Positions 52,351 to 61,111 of a DNA stretch of 64,000 nucleotides are shown one piece after another. Location of the stretch: positions 1,426,001-1,490,000 of the forward strand of contig CAWGLY010000005.1 in NCBI GenBank assembly GCA_963823505.1, read 5' to 3'. This DNA comes from DATHZQ01 sp963823505 (GTDB taxonomy: Bacteria > Actinomycetota > Acidimicrobiia > Spongiisociales > UBA5794). How positions within the stretch are numbered: position 1 is the stretch's first letter; each line of letters starts with the position of its first letter. A program made the translations under genes and the position numbers. The notes beneath the pieces were generated by a model. That model saw nothing but the letters and a program-made list of their open reading frames with translations, did no database searches and was not told the DNA's origin.

Positions 52351-53415
52351 GTGAGCTCTCCGTATCTCCTTGCCCCCGAGGAGTTGCACACCTTCTTCCA
52401 AGGCGAGCCGCCTTTTCGGAGCCGCCAACTCTCAGACTGGCTGTACAAGACGCCGGTGCTGACCTCGGCCGGGATGAGCAACCTCCCGCTCGTGGTCCGC
52501 GAGCGGATGGCGGACGACCTGTATCCGTTCTCGGTCGAAGTCGAGCAGTCGGCGGACGGCGGGCGTACCCGGAAGTGGCTGTTCCGCACTGACGATGGCA
52601 ACAGCATCGAGGCGGTGCTCATGGGCTACCCCAAGCGCACGACGTTGTGTATCTCATCCCAGGCCGGGTGTGCCATGGGATGCACGTTCTGCGCCACCGG
52701 TCAGTTCGGCTTCGAGCGGCAGCTCGACCCGGGGGAGATCACCGCCCAGATCGCATTCGCCAATGCCCACCTCCGCGCCAACGGCCTCGGTGGCTCGCCC
52801 GACCGGGTCACCAACATCGTGTTCATGGGCATGGGTGAGCCGCTCGCCAACTACCCCAGGGTTCGCGAATCGCTGCGGCGGATGATCGACGTGATGGGCA
52901 TCGGGGCTCGCTCGATCACAGTGTCGACCGTCGGCGTCGTCCCCGGCATGCTCCGGCTCGCCGACGAACCCTGGCAAGTGAACCTGGCCGTCAGCCTCCA
53001 TGCCGCCGATGACGGGCTCCGTTCGCAACTCGTGCCACTCAACGACCGGTATCCGCTCGCAGAGGTGATATCGGCGTGCCGCAACTTCGCAGCCACCACA
53101 GGACGCCGGGTTTCGATCGAGTGGGCGTTGATGGCGGGGACCAACGACACGGATGATCAGGCGCGCAAGCTCGCCGGGATCGCGGTCGGGCTCCGGGCCC
53201 ACGTCAACGTGATTGCGCTCAACCCGACTCCGCTGACGGCCGAGCGGCCGCCTACGTCAGAGCGTGTTCGCGAATTCGTCGCGCTGCTTCGTGACGGGGG
53301 GGCCAACGCCACGCTGCGCGATACGCGCGGTCAGGACATCGATGCGGCGTGTGGCCAACTCAGGGTGCGCGCCGCAGCAGAAACGCCGATCGAGTTACGC
53401 GGATTGACGACCTGA
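52351..53415 (+). CDS. rlmN: Dual-specificity 23S rRNA/tRNA A2 methyltransferase RlmN
   Basis: This 354-residue radical SAM enzyme has cluster cysteines Cys107, Cys111 and Cys114 in AGCAMGCTFCATG. Cys100 (7 residues before the cluster) and Cys334 (AACGQLR) match the two catalytic cysteines, the second of which carries the transient methyl. It methylates C2 of A2503 in 23S rRNA and A37 in some tRNAs. The GTG start at 52351 gives MSSPYLLAPEELH. Absence of a resistance-type Cfr signature was not examined beyond overall similarity. Confidence 0.95.
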   Translation: MSSPYLLAPEELHTFFQGEPPFRSRQLSDWLYKTPVLTSAGMSNLPLVVRERMADDLYPFSVEVEQSADGGRTRKWLFRTDDGNSIEAVLMGYPKRTTLCISSQAGCAMGCTFCATGQFGFERQLDPGEITAQIAFANAHLRANGLGGSPDRVTNIVFMGMGEPLANYPRVRESLRRMIDVMGIGARSITVSTVGVVPGMLRLADEPWQVNLAVSLHAADDGLRSQLVPLNDRYPLAEVISACRNFAATTGRRVSIEWALMAGTNDTDDQARKLAGIAVGLRAHVNVIALNPTPLTAERPPTSERVREFVALLRDGGANATLRDTRGQDIDAACGQLRVRAAAETPIELRGLTT

Positions 53416-53477
53416 GCCGCATCACGAACCGGTCACCAGTCCCCTACGCTACGCGGTCCTCGGTGACAGGAGGGGCC

Positions 53478-53939
53478 GTGAAGCTCGAACCGGGAGCGGA
53501 AGCTCCGTACTTCAGCAGGAAGAATCACGAAGGGGACGACGTCACCCTCGACGACTATGCGGGACACCGTCTCGTCATCTACTTCTATCCCAAGGCGTTC
53601 ACCCCTGGGTGCACCGCCGAGTCGTGCGACTTCCGCGATCGCTATCAGACCTTCTACGAAGCGGGCTACGAGATTGTCGGGGTGAGCCCCGATCCGCTCG
53701 GCGAGCTTGCAGGCTTTCGGACCGAGCATGACCTTCCCTTTCCGCTGCTCTCCGACGAAGACCACTCGATGTCGGAGGCCTACGGGGCATGGGGCATGAA
53801 GAAGAACTACGGCAAGGAGTACGAGGGGCTGATCCGCTCCACGCTGGTCATCGACGAGGCCGGTGTCGTCGAACACGCCTGGTACAACGTCCGTGCCAAG
53901 GGCCATGCTGAGCGGGTGAAGACGGCACTCTCCGAGTGA
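53478..53939 (+). CDS. bcp: Peroxiredoxin, BCP/PrxQ type
   Basis: The 153-residue thioredoxin-fold peroxidase has peroxidatic Cys45 (FTPGCTAESC) and resolving Cys50, spaced five apart as in PrxQ. It should reduce H2O2 or organic hydroperoxides with thioredoxin. The GTG start at 53478 lies five bases after an AGGAGGGG ribosome site; an earlier in-frame ATG at 53349 is inside rlmN and was rejected. It is transcribed in line with rlmN, so co-expression is likely. Confidence 0.93.
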   Translation: MKLEPGAEAPYFSRKNHEGDDVTLDDYAGHRLVIYFYPKAFTPGCTAESCDFRDRYQTFYEAGYEIVGVSPDPLGELAGFRTEHDLPFPLLSDEDHSMSEAYGAWGMKKNYGKEYEGLIRSTLVIDEAGVVEHAWYNVRAKGHAERVKTALSE

Positions 53940-54044
53940 CCGTCGGGGCGACGGACCTATAGGCTGCACCCGCGACTCACTCCTAGAGTGAATGTCCACC
54001 GCACGCATCTGCGGCAGGATTCGACGATACGGGAGCTTTCAACG

Positions 54045-54923
54045 ATGACGACACCGGTCCGCAAGGCGATATTCCCGGTGGGCGGCCTCGGCACGAGGTT
54101 TCTCCCGGCAACCAAAGCACTCCCGAAGGAGATGCTGCCGGTCGTCGACACTCCGCTCATCGAGTACGCCGTCCGCGAGGCCATGGAAGCGGGAATCGAA
54201 GAAGTCATCTTTGTCACCGGTCGCGGGAAGACCGCAATCGAAGACCACTTCGACCGCCACTTCGAACTCGAAGCCACTCTGCACGAACGGGGCAAGTCGA
54301 ACGCCCTCGATCTCGTGCTCCGCTCCAATCCCAAGCCGGGGCGTATTGCGTACGTGCGGCAGGGGGAGCCACTCGGCCTCGGCCATGCAGTGTGGTGTGC
54401 GAGACGCTTCATCGGCGACGAGCCTTTCGCCGTCCTCTTGGCCGACGACCTCATCAAGTCGTCACCTGGAGCGCTGAGCGAGATGGTCGACGTCTACAAC
54501 GAGCACGGCGGCAGCGTCATCTCGTTGATGGAGGTCCTCAGCACCGACACCAGCCGGTACGGCATCATCGATCCCGGCAAGGACGACGGCCGACTGGTCG
54601 AAGTCCGCGGGCTCGTCGAGAAGCCCGACCCTGAGGATGCTCCTTCGCGTCTCGCCATCGTCGGCCGCTACATCCTCCAACCGGAGATCATGGACTATCT
54701 GGGTCTCGGCACCACGGGCACCGGCAACGAGATTCAGCTCACCGATTCGATGGTCAAGCTGATCGGCAACCACCCGTTCCACGGCGTCCGGCTCAGCGGC
54801 ACCCGGTTCGACTGCGGCACAAAGCTCGGCTTCCTCGAAGCCAACGTGGCGTTTGCCCTCGACCGCAGCGACCTGGGCGGCGACGCAAGGAGCCGGATCC
54901 AGGGCGTGTTGGACTCCTTCTAG
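54045..54923 (+). CDS. galU: UTP-glucose-1-phosphate uridylyltransferase
   Basis: This 292-residue nucleotidyltransferase has GGLGTRFLP (13-21) as the nucleotide-binding loop and KALPKEMLPVVD following. VEKPD and LSGTRFDCGTKLGF are typical of GalU. It makes UDP-glucose for surface glycans, consistent with the polysaccharide cassette elsewhere in the window. I chose the ATG at 54045; the frame to 53988 adds 19 residues that do not match the family. Confidence 0.95.
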   Translation: MTTPVRKAIFPVGGLGTRFLPATKALPKEMLPVVDTPLIEYAVREAMEAGIEEVIFVTGRGKTAIEDHFDRHFELEATLHERGKSNALDLVLRSNPKPGRIAYVRQGEPLGLGHAVWCARRFIGDEPFAVLLADDLIKSSPGALSEMVDVYNEHGGSVISLMEVLSTDTSRYGIIDPGKDDGRLVEVRGLVEKPDPEDAPSRLAIVGRYILQPEIMDYLGLGTTGTGNEIQLTDSMVKLIGNHPFHGVRLSGTRFDCGTKLGFLEANVAFALDRSDLGGDARSRIQGVLDSF

Positions 54924-55113
54924 AAGAGCGAGAAGACCGCAGTCCGCATCGTCGCGAGGGCTCGCTACTGGCGAAGTGCCAAGTCACGGCCTCCGCTACG
55001 AGCCAGCATCGGCAGCCCGCTGTGGGGCGAGCCCTGCGCAATCGGGCACACGACCCACTGCTACGGTTGAACACTCCATCGACCTCCCCGCTTCGACCGA
55101 AAGGACCCAGGCA

Positions 55114-56214
55114 ATGGGCAAGCTCCATGAGCTTCACGAGAACGGCCAGTCCGTGTGGCTCGACTTCATCCGCCGCGACATGCTCAGCGCCGAAGGCGAA
55201 CTGGCCCAACTCGTTGCCGACGGGATCCGCGGGGTCACGAGCAATCCGAGCATCTTCCAGAAGGCCATCTCCACCTCGCAGGCCTACGACGGCCAGATCC
55301 AGAGCATCCTCGCTTCCGAGCCGGAGATTTCGACCGCAGAGGTATTCGAGCGTCTCGCCGTTCGTGACATCAAGGGTGCGGCCGACATACTCCGCCCCGT
55401 CTACGACGCCAGCGACGGCGGCGACGGGTATGTGAGCCTCGAAGTCGCCCCCAACCTCGCCTACGACACCGAGGGCACGATGGCCGACGCCCGCCGTTTG
55501 TGGCGCCTCGTCGATCGCCCCAACCTGATGATCAAGGTCCCCGCAACCGAGCAGGGCATTCCCGCCGTCGAGCAGCTCATCAGCGAGGGGCTGAACATCA
55601 ACATCACCCTGATGTTCTCCCTGGCCGACTACGAGGCGGTCGCCCACGCATACCTGCGCGGGCTGGACCGGGCGGAAGACCCTTCGCACATCGCTTCCGT
55701 CGCTTCATTCTTCGTCAGCCGGGTCGACAGCACGACCGACGCCGCTCTCGAGAAGGCGGGAACCGATGCTGCGATGGGTCTTCGCGGCCGCATCGCGGTC
55801 GCCAACGCCAAGCTCGCCTACCGCCGCTACCGGCAACTCTTCGAAGGCGCGGCATTCGCCGAGTTGGCGGCCAGCGGGGCCTCGCCGCAACGTGTGCTGT
55901 GGGCGAGCACGTCGACGAAGAACCCCGAGTACAAGGACACGTTGTACGTCGATGAGCTCATCGGGCCCAATACGGTCAATACGATGCCGCCGGCGACCAT
56001 CGATGCGTTCCTCACCAACGGCGTGATCGATCCACATGCGCTGACGAACGACGTCGACGGTGCCGCTGCAGACATCGCCGCCTTGGCCGACATGGGCATC
56101 GACTTCGACGAGATCACTCAGACGCTGCAAACCGACGGCGTGCGCGCCTTCGCCGACTCCATGGACGAGCTGTACTCCGCCTTGGCGGAGAAGATCGCAA
56201 CGATTCGTAGCTGA
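55114..56214 (+). CDS. tal: Transaldolase
   Basis: The 366-residue enzyme of the pentose phosphate pathway moves a dihydroxyacetone group between sugar phosphates. The Schiff-base lysine is Lys141 (NLMIKVPATEQG). GVTSNPSIFQKAI (40-52), GLNINITLMFS and LWASTSTKNP are the family signatures. Length fits the actinobacterial Tal type. The ATG at 55114 is preceded by AAAGGACC, eight bases upstream. It is followed at 56219 by a HAD fragment. Confidence 0.95.
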   Translation: MGKLHELHENGQSVWLDFIRRDMLSAEGELAQLVADGIRGVTSNPSIFQKAISTSQAYDGQIQSILASEPEISTAEVFERLAVRDIKGAADILRPVYDASDGGDGYVSLEVAPNLAYDTEGTMADARRLWRLVDRPNLMIKVPATEQGIPAVEQLISEGLNINITLMFSLADYEAVAHAYLRGLDRAEDPSHIASVASFFVSRVDSTTDAALEKAGTDAAMGLRGRIAVANAKLAYRRYRQLFEGAAFAELAASGASPQRVLWASTSTKNPEYKDTLYVDELIGPNTVNTMPPATIDAFLTNGVIDPHALTNDVDGAAADIAALADMGIDFDEITQTLQTDGVRAFADSMDELYSALAEKIATIRS

Positions 56215-56218
56215 GCCG

Positions 56219-56373
56219 GTGGCCGGCGCCACGTTGTGCTTCGACGTCGGTGGCGTCCTGCTCACCAACGACCGGGACGTGGAGCGCCGCGGCCGCGTCG
56301 TTGCCGCTTTCGGCCCTCGATTACGAGGAGCTCCCCGACCGCTCGAGTCGTTGTCCCATGGGACGCGTTTCAG
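56219..56373 (+). pseudogene. HAD-superfamily hydrolase, 5' fragment with frameshift
   Basis: From GTG 56219, five bases after the tal stop, the frame reads MAGATLCFDVGGVLLTNDR, the first HAD motif. VERRGRVVAAFG follows, and then the continuation DYEELPDR appears in another frame. The gene ends where the convergent ABC transporter begins, leaving no motifs II-IV. It is a truncated remnant. Confidence 0.7.
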
Positions 56374-58169
56374 CCGCTGTCGCGGAACTGCTTCGCATGG
56401 AGATCGGCATACAGGCCTCCCGTTGCGAGGAGGGCTTCGTGTCTGCCCTGCTCGACGATGCGACCCTCGTCCAGCACCAGGATCCGGTCGGCGTTGCGGA
56501 CCGTCGAGAGCCGGTGGGCGATGACGAACGTGGTCCGCCCCTCCATGAGCCGATCCAGCGCGGTCTGGACGACCGTTTCCGCTTCGCTATCGAGTGAGCT
56601 CGTCGCCTCGTCGAGAATGAGGATGCGGGGGTCTTTGAGGAGAGCGCGAGCAATGGCGATGCGCTGGCGTTGCCCCCCGGAGAGCTTGATGCCCCGCTCC
56701 CCCACGATGGTCTCGTAGCCGTCGGGGAAGCTGCTGATGAAATCGTGAGCGTTCGCTGCGGTTGCCGCCGCACGCAGTTCTTCTGCCGTCGCGGAGGGTT
56801 TCCCCACCAGGAGGTTCTCCGTGATCGTGCCGGAAAAGAGCTGCGTCTCCTGGGGCACCGCTGCCATCACCCGCCGCAGCGCAGACTTCCCGCACGTACG
56901 GATGTCGATGTCGTCGATGCAGATCTTGCCGCTCGTGACGTCGAAGAACCGGGGTATCAGCTGGACGAGGGTCGACTTCCCCGCCCCGCTGGGGCCTACC
57001 AAGGCGACGATCTCCCCCGGTGCCGCCTCCAGACTCACATCCTCGAGCACCGACATGTCCCTGTCCGAATAGGTGAATCCCACCGAATCGAACGTCACCC
57101 GTCCCGCTACGTCACCGAGCTCGTGGGGAGTGGCGGGCTCGGCGAGGTCGTTGTGCTCGTCGAGCAACTCGAAGATCCGCCGCGACGCTCCCAGTGCCTC
57201 CTGGAGCTCCCCGTACAAGCCGGTGAACGTCCCGATCGCCCCAGCGACAATCAGGGTGTAGAGGAGGAACGACACGAGGTCGCCCGTTGACATGTCGCCG
57301 GCGATCACCTGCCTTCCCCCGCGCCACAGCACGAAGGCGAGGGTGCCGAACGCACCGAAGGTCACGAAGGGCCCGAAGATCGCCCGCAGCCGCGCCCTGC
57401 GGATGGCGACGGCGTACGAGCCGCGCACGGCCTTTGTGTACCGGTCGGTCTCCACCCGCTCAGCGCTGAACCACTTCACCACCCGCACGGCTGCGATGGA
57501 CTCGTCCGCACCGGCATTGGCTTCGGCAACCTTGTCCTGGAACTCCGTGGAGATGCGGCGCAGCCTGCGGCCAAAGAACGCCGCAGCGACGATGGCGATC
57601 GGGAGGAACGTCAGCACCGTGATCGACAGATTGACGCTGATGACGAAGAGCAGGACGACACCTCCGACCAGGGTGATGCTCTGGGCCATGGCCGCAGCCA
57701 ACGAGGTCGAAACCGCCGACTGCACGACCGCTACGTCCGAGGTCAGCCGTGACGTGATCTCACCGGTCTTCCTCGTGTCGAAAAACTTCACCGGGAGGGT
57801 CATCAAGTGGGCGTAGGTCTGGATGCGCATGTCGGCGACGACTCCCTCGCCCAGGACCGACAGGTAGTACACCCGCACGAAGTTGAATGCCGCTTGCAGG
57901 AAGAACACCCCGACGAGGACCAGGGCGGCCCGGTTCAGACCGGACGTGTCGGACGCCTGGCCGATGACGTTGTCCACCAGATCGCCCATCACACGGGGAA
58001 ACACCAGCCCGAGCGCACTGGCGAACAGCACACCTACCAGGGCGGCAGCGAACTGAGCCCGGTAAGGGCGAACAAATCCAAACAGGCGCCGAAACTGACC
58101 GAAGTCGGCCCGGCTGGGCCGGACGGAACGATCCTGATCGACAGCCCGCCGCCTGGGGTTGCGCAACAT
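56370..58169 (-). CDS. ABC exporter, MsbA/multidrug type (fused permease and ATPase)
   Basis: This 599-residue half-transporter has six membrane helices in about 38-325. The nucleotide-binding domain has Walker A GPSGAGKST (392-400), signature LSGGQ (496-500) and Walker B ILILDEATSSLD (516-527). It should homodimerise and export a lipid, drug or peptide. The substrate cannot be read. The 3' end meets the HAD remnant, and the 5' side faces the Sap/GAP remnant. Confidence 0.92.
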   Translation of the reverse strand: MLRNPRRRAVDQDRSVRPSRADFGQFRRLFGFVRPYRAQFAAALVGVLFASALGLVFPRVMGDLVDNVIGQASDTSGLNRAALVLVGVFFLQAAFNFVRVYYLSVLGEGVVADMRIQTYAHLMTLPVKFFDTRKTGEITSRLTSDVAVVQSAVSTSLAAAMAQSITLVGGVVLLFVISVNLSITVLTFLPIAIVAAAFFGRRLRRISTEFQDKVAEANAGADESIAAVRVVKWFSAERVETDRYTKAVRGSYAVAIRRARLRAIFGPFVTFGAFGTLAFVLWRGGRQVIAGDMSTGDLVSFLLYTLIVAGAIGTFTGLYGELQEALGASRRIFELLDEHNDLAEPATPHELGDVAGRVTFDSVGFTYSDRDMSVLEDVSLEAAPGEIVALVGPSGAGKSTLVQLIPRFFDVTSGKICIDDIDIRTCGKSALRRVMAAVPQETQLFSGTITENLLVGKPSATAEELRAAATAANAHDFISSFPDGYETIVGERGIKLSGGQRQRIAIARALLKDPRILILDEATSSLDSEAETVVQTALDRLMEGRTTFVIAHRLSTVRNADRILVLDEGRIVEQGRHEALLATGGLYADLHAKQFRDSG

Positions 58170-58250
58170 GCGAAGATGCTACGACCAACTGCACATCTCG
58201 CCGCCGCGGGCGGCATCGAGACCCCATGCGGACCTGACAGCGCACGCTCC
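58170..58250. other. Short gap upstream of the ABC exporter
   Basis: No gene or motif recognised; it should contain the promoter of the minus-strand ABC gene. Confidence 0.35.
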
Positions 58251-58468
58251 GTGATCCTGATGCTGTTCTCGGCGCGGGCCAAGGGGAACGAGCCGATGTT
58301 TCCCGCCATCGACGCGTGTCTCCGGTCAAGCCCTTCGCGCTCGCCGTGGTGCTCGCAAGCGTGAACCCGAAGAACCTCTTGCTCTCCGCTGGTGCCGGCG
58401 CGGCACTGGCGTTCCTGATCTTCGGTGTCAAGCCGACTGCCGACGGACTCCCCGCACTCAGTCGCTGA
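58251..58468 (+). pseudogene. Remnant of a Sap/GAP-type polytopic membrane protein
   Basis: Two frame pieces are visible. GTG 58251 starts ILMLFSARAKGNEPMFPAID, and the next frame continues SPVKPFALAVVLASVNPKN and then LLLSAGAGAALAFLIFGVKP to the stop at 58466-58468. The SVNPKNLLL element is typical of the GAP/Sap (LysE-like) family, whose normal members have about 200-230 residues. Here the helices before and between are missing, so a deletion plus frameshift has occurred. It cannot be functional. Confidence 0.65.
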
Positions 58469-58637
58469 GCCCGTTGGGGCTCGTCCTGGAGGGGTGAACT
58501 CGCCGGCCGTGCGCGCGCCTCCGAGCGGTCTGATCTCCAACTGATCCGTTCGCGAGCCATCGTGAGCGCCTACAGTCTCTCCGTCACGATCAGCTCCGTG
58601 TCAGCATCGCTCTGGACCATCACCGCTGAAAGGCGTC

Positions 58638-59900
58638 ATGGCAGCTCCCCTTCCCATCGATCAACCGTGGTATCGACAACTGTTGGCGCTCGCCGTCGTC
58701 GTCGGTGGCGTGCTCGCCATTCTCGGTCTCGGCTACCTCGGGCTCACGGGAGTGATCACGGATCAGGTGTTCGGCGATCCCCGAATCGATGCCTGGTCGG
58801 GCGAGTGGTGGTGGATCGCGTACACCGCAGCGGGTGGACTCGCCGTCGGCGCCCTCCGGGCGTGGTGGGGGACCACCGATGACGTCCCTGGCGGTGTGGC
58901 GGTCATCGAGTCGGGTCAGGTCGACCATCGGGTGGCACCCTCATGGGTGGCTCTTGCAGCCGTCTCCGCGATCGCCGGAGCCAGCCTTGGGCCGTCGTTT
59001 GCCCTGGTCATGATCGGCGGGGGGCTGATGTCCTGGATCGCCTCGCGGATCTGGCACGACGACGCCGACATCCGGCTCACTGCAACGATGACCGGAGTCG
59101 CCGGCGGCTTCGGCGGGGTCTTCACGTCACCCGGGCTCGGCACGCTCATCGTCAGCGAGTTGGCCCCCATCGGCAAGGAGCGCTACGTCGAGGGCTTGCT
59201 CCCACAGCTGATCGCCGCCACCGCAGCGTTCGCCCTCTTCTTCGGAGTTGCCGGCAGCACCCTGCTGAACAGCTTTTCGGTTCCGACGGAGGCGTTCAGC
59301 ATCTGGGATCTCCTCATCGGTGTCGGGCTGGGTATCGCCGGAAGCGCGGTCATGATCGTGTTCGTCCTGATGGTGAAGGTCGTCCAGGGACTCGCTGCCA
59401 AGGTGACGAACGGTCTCGTCCGCGGTCTCGTCGGAGGCGCCCTCGTCGGGCTCATCGCCACGGCCCTGCCGCTGACAGTCGGAGCCGGCAACGATCAGCT
59501 CAGCAGGGTGATCGATGAGTCAGCAACCATCAGCATCTGGCTGCTCGTTGCCGTTCTCCTCGCCAAGATGTTGGCCATGGCCCTCAGCCTGGCGGCAGGC
59601 TTCATCGGCGGCAACGTTTTGCCGATGCTGTTCGTCGGCGGGACCGCGGGCGTGATCATCCACCTCGCGATTCCCGAGATTCCCTACGCGGTTGCGGTGA
59701 GCTCCATGCTGGTGGCCGTTCCCGGAGCGATCATCAAGGCGCCGATCGGTTTGACCTTCATCGCGGTGCTCTCCGTCGGGCTCGGCCCGCTCACGGCCGC
59801 TCCCGTCGCCGTCGCCGTCGCCACGTCGTACATCACGACGGCCGGCGTCGTCGCATTCCTCCGGGCCCACCGAGCCCAGGTCCCCGAGCCGAAAGCCTGA
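58638..59900 (+). CDS. ClC-family chloride channel/antiporter-like protein
   Basis: The protein has 420 residues with about 10-11 hydrophobic segments. GASLGPSFAL (114-123) is at the place of the ClC GxEGP selectivity motif and VFTSPGLGTLIVSEL follows. The gating/proton glutamate expected in GREGP is not present at this position (Ser). GGNVLPMLFVGGTAG near 320 corresponds to the later filter helix. Anion transport is likely but its mode, channel or antiport, is uncertain. The ATG at 58638 lies downstream of AAAGGCG. Confidence 0.8.
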   Translation: MAAPLPIDQPWYRQLLALAVVVGGVLAILGLGYLGLTGVITDQVFGDPRIDAWSGEWWWIAYTAAGGLAVGALRAWWGTTDDVPGGVAVIESGQVDHRVAPSWVALAAVSAIAGASLGPSFALVMIGGGLMSWIASRIWHDDADIRLTATMTGVAGGFGGVFTSPGLGTLIVSELAPIGKERYVEGLLPQLIAATAAFALFFGVAGSTLLNSFSVPTEAFSIWDLLIGVGLGIAGSAVMIVFVLMVKVVQGLAAKVTNGLVRGLVGGALVGLIATALPLTVGAGNDQLSRVIDESATISIWLLVAVLLAKMLAMALSLAAGFIGGNVLPMLFVGGTAGVIIHLAIPEIPYAVAVSSMLVAVPGAIIKAPIGLTFIAVLSVGLGPLTAAPVAVAVATSYITTAGVVAFLRAHRAQVPEPKA

Positions 59901-60221
59901 CACCATTTTCCGCCCGTCGGCCACCGGCCGTGGCGGTGCATCGCCAGACAAACGGGCGGTGCCGATCAGTCCGCTCCTGCCCTTCCGGCGGGCCGCTCGG
60001 GCCCCGGCATCAGCGGCCGGCTTGCCAAGAGGCTCGGGTGGAGCACGGCAATCATCCGCCTAGAATGCCGCCGATGTTCCGTCGACGGACAGATATTGCC
60101 CACAACGACAGCAGTAGCCGCGTCGATGTGCAGGCGATCGACACGGCTGTCTTCAGACGGTGGGGAGACACGTCATCGTGTTGACCTGCGTCGCTGACGA
60201 GTGCCAAGAGGATCGGTGACC
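59901..60221. other. Intergenic region before ppk2, no gene recognised
   Basis: The 321 bp include a TTGACC (60181) that could be a -35 element, but no matching -10 was found before the ppk2 start. No repeat stands out. Confidence 0.35.
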
Positions 60222-61100
60222 ATGTCGAAGAAGCACAAGAACAAGAAGAAGCACGACTCGACTCGAGCCGAGAAGGACGCTGCCGAGCAGGAGAAGACCG
60301 ACGCCGACCGGTCGAAGGAACCTCCCGCGAAGCTGCGCCGCAAACAGTACGAGGCCGAACTGGAGATCTTGCAGGGTGAACTCGTCGCCATGCAGGAGTG
60401 GGTGCGGTCAACCGGTGCGAAGGTGTGCATCGTCTTCGAAGGACGGGACACGGCCGGTAAGGGAGGAACGATCAAGCGGATCGTCGAGCGGGTCAGTCCC
60501 CGGACGTTCCGCGTCGTGGCGCTCCCGGCGCCGAGCGAACGCGAGAAGTCGCAGATGTACATCCAGCGGTACATGGCGCACTTTCCGGCTGCCGGCGAAG
60601 TCGCGATCTTCGATCGCAGCTGGTACAACCGCGCCGGCGTCGAGCCTGTGATGGGCTTCTGCACCCCAGAGGAGACCGAGCACTTCTTGAAGATGGTTCC
60701 GCTCGTCGAACGGGCAATGGTCGACTCGGGGATCATCCTGATCAAGTACTGGCTCGAGGTCAGCCCCGAGGAGCAGTCTCGCCGGTTGAAGAGCCGGGTC
60801 GACGATCCGCGAAAGGTCTGGAAGCTGACCGACATGGATCTCAAGTCCTACAGCCGGTGGTATGACTACTCACGTGCCCGCGATGCGATGCTTGCCGCAA
60901 CCGACACGTCATGGGCCCCGTGGTTCATCGCCCACACCAACGACAAGAAGCGTGGCCGACTGAACATCATCTCGCACCTGTTGAACCAGGTGCCGTACGA
61001 AAAATCCGACCGTCCCGAGATCAAGTTTCCGCGGCGTCAGTCGGCCGGTGGCTACGTCGCACCCGAGCTTCCCCTGCGCCACATTCCTGAGCCGTTCTGA
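60222..61100 (+). CDS. ppk2: Polyphosphate kinase 2
   Basis: The protein has 292 residues. A very basic Lys-rich N-terminus (1-40) precedes the P-loop kinase domain: Walker A EGRDTAGKGGT (73-83), IVERVSPRTF, and Walker B/lid IFDRSWYNRAGVE (129-141). Single-domain PPK2 enzymes use polyphosphate to phosphorylate nucleoside diphosphates or monophosphates; the class cannot be fixed from sequence alone. The ATG at 60222 was chosen; an ATG seven codons earlier is out of typical context. The next gene, a P-type ATPase, starts 11 bp later, so an operon is likely. Confidence 0.92.
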   Translation: MSKKHKNKKKHDSTRAEKDAAEQEKTDADRSKEPPAKLRRKQYEAELEILQGELVAMQEWVRSTGAKVCIVFEGRDTAGKGGTIKRIVERVSPRTFRVVALPAPSEREKSQMYIQRYMAHFPAAGEVAIFDRSWYNRAGVEPVMGFCTPEETEHFLKMVPLVERAMVDSGIILIKYWLEVSPEEQSRRLKSRVDDPRKVWKLTDMDLKSYSRWYDYSRARDAMLAATDTSWAPWFIAHTNDKKRGRLNIISHLLNQVPYEKSDRPEIKFPRRQSAGGYVAPELPLRHIPEPF

Positions 61101-61111
61101 GGAGCGCCGCA

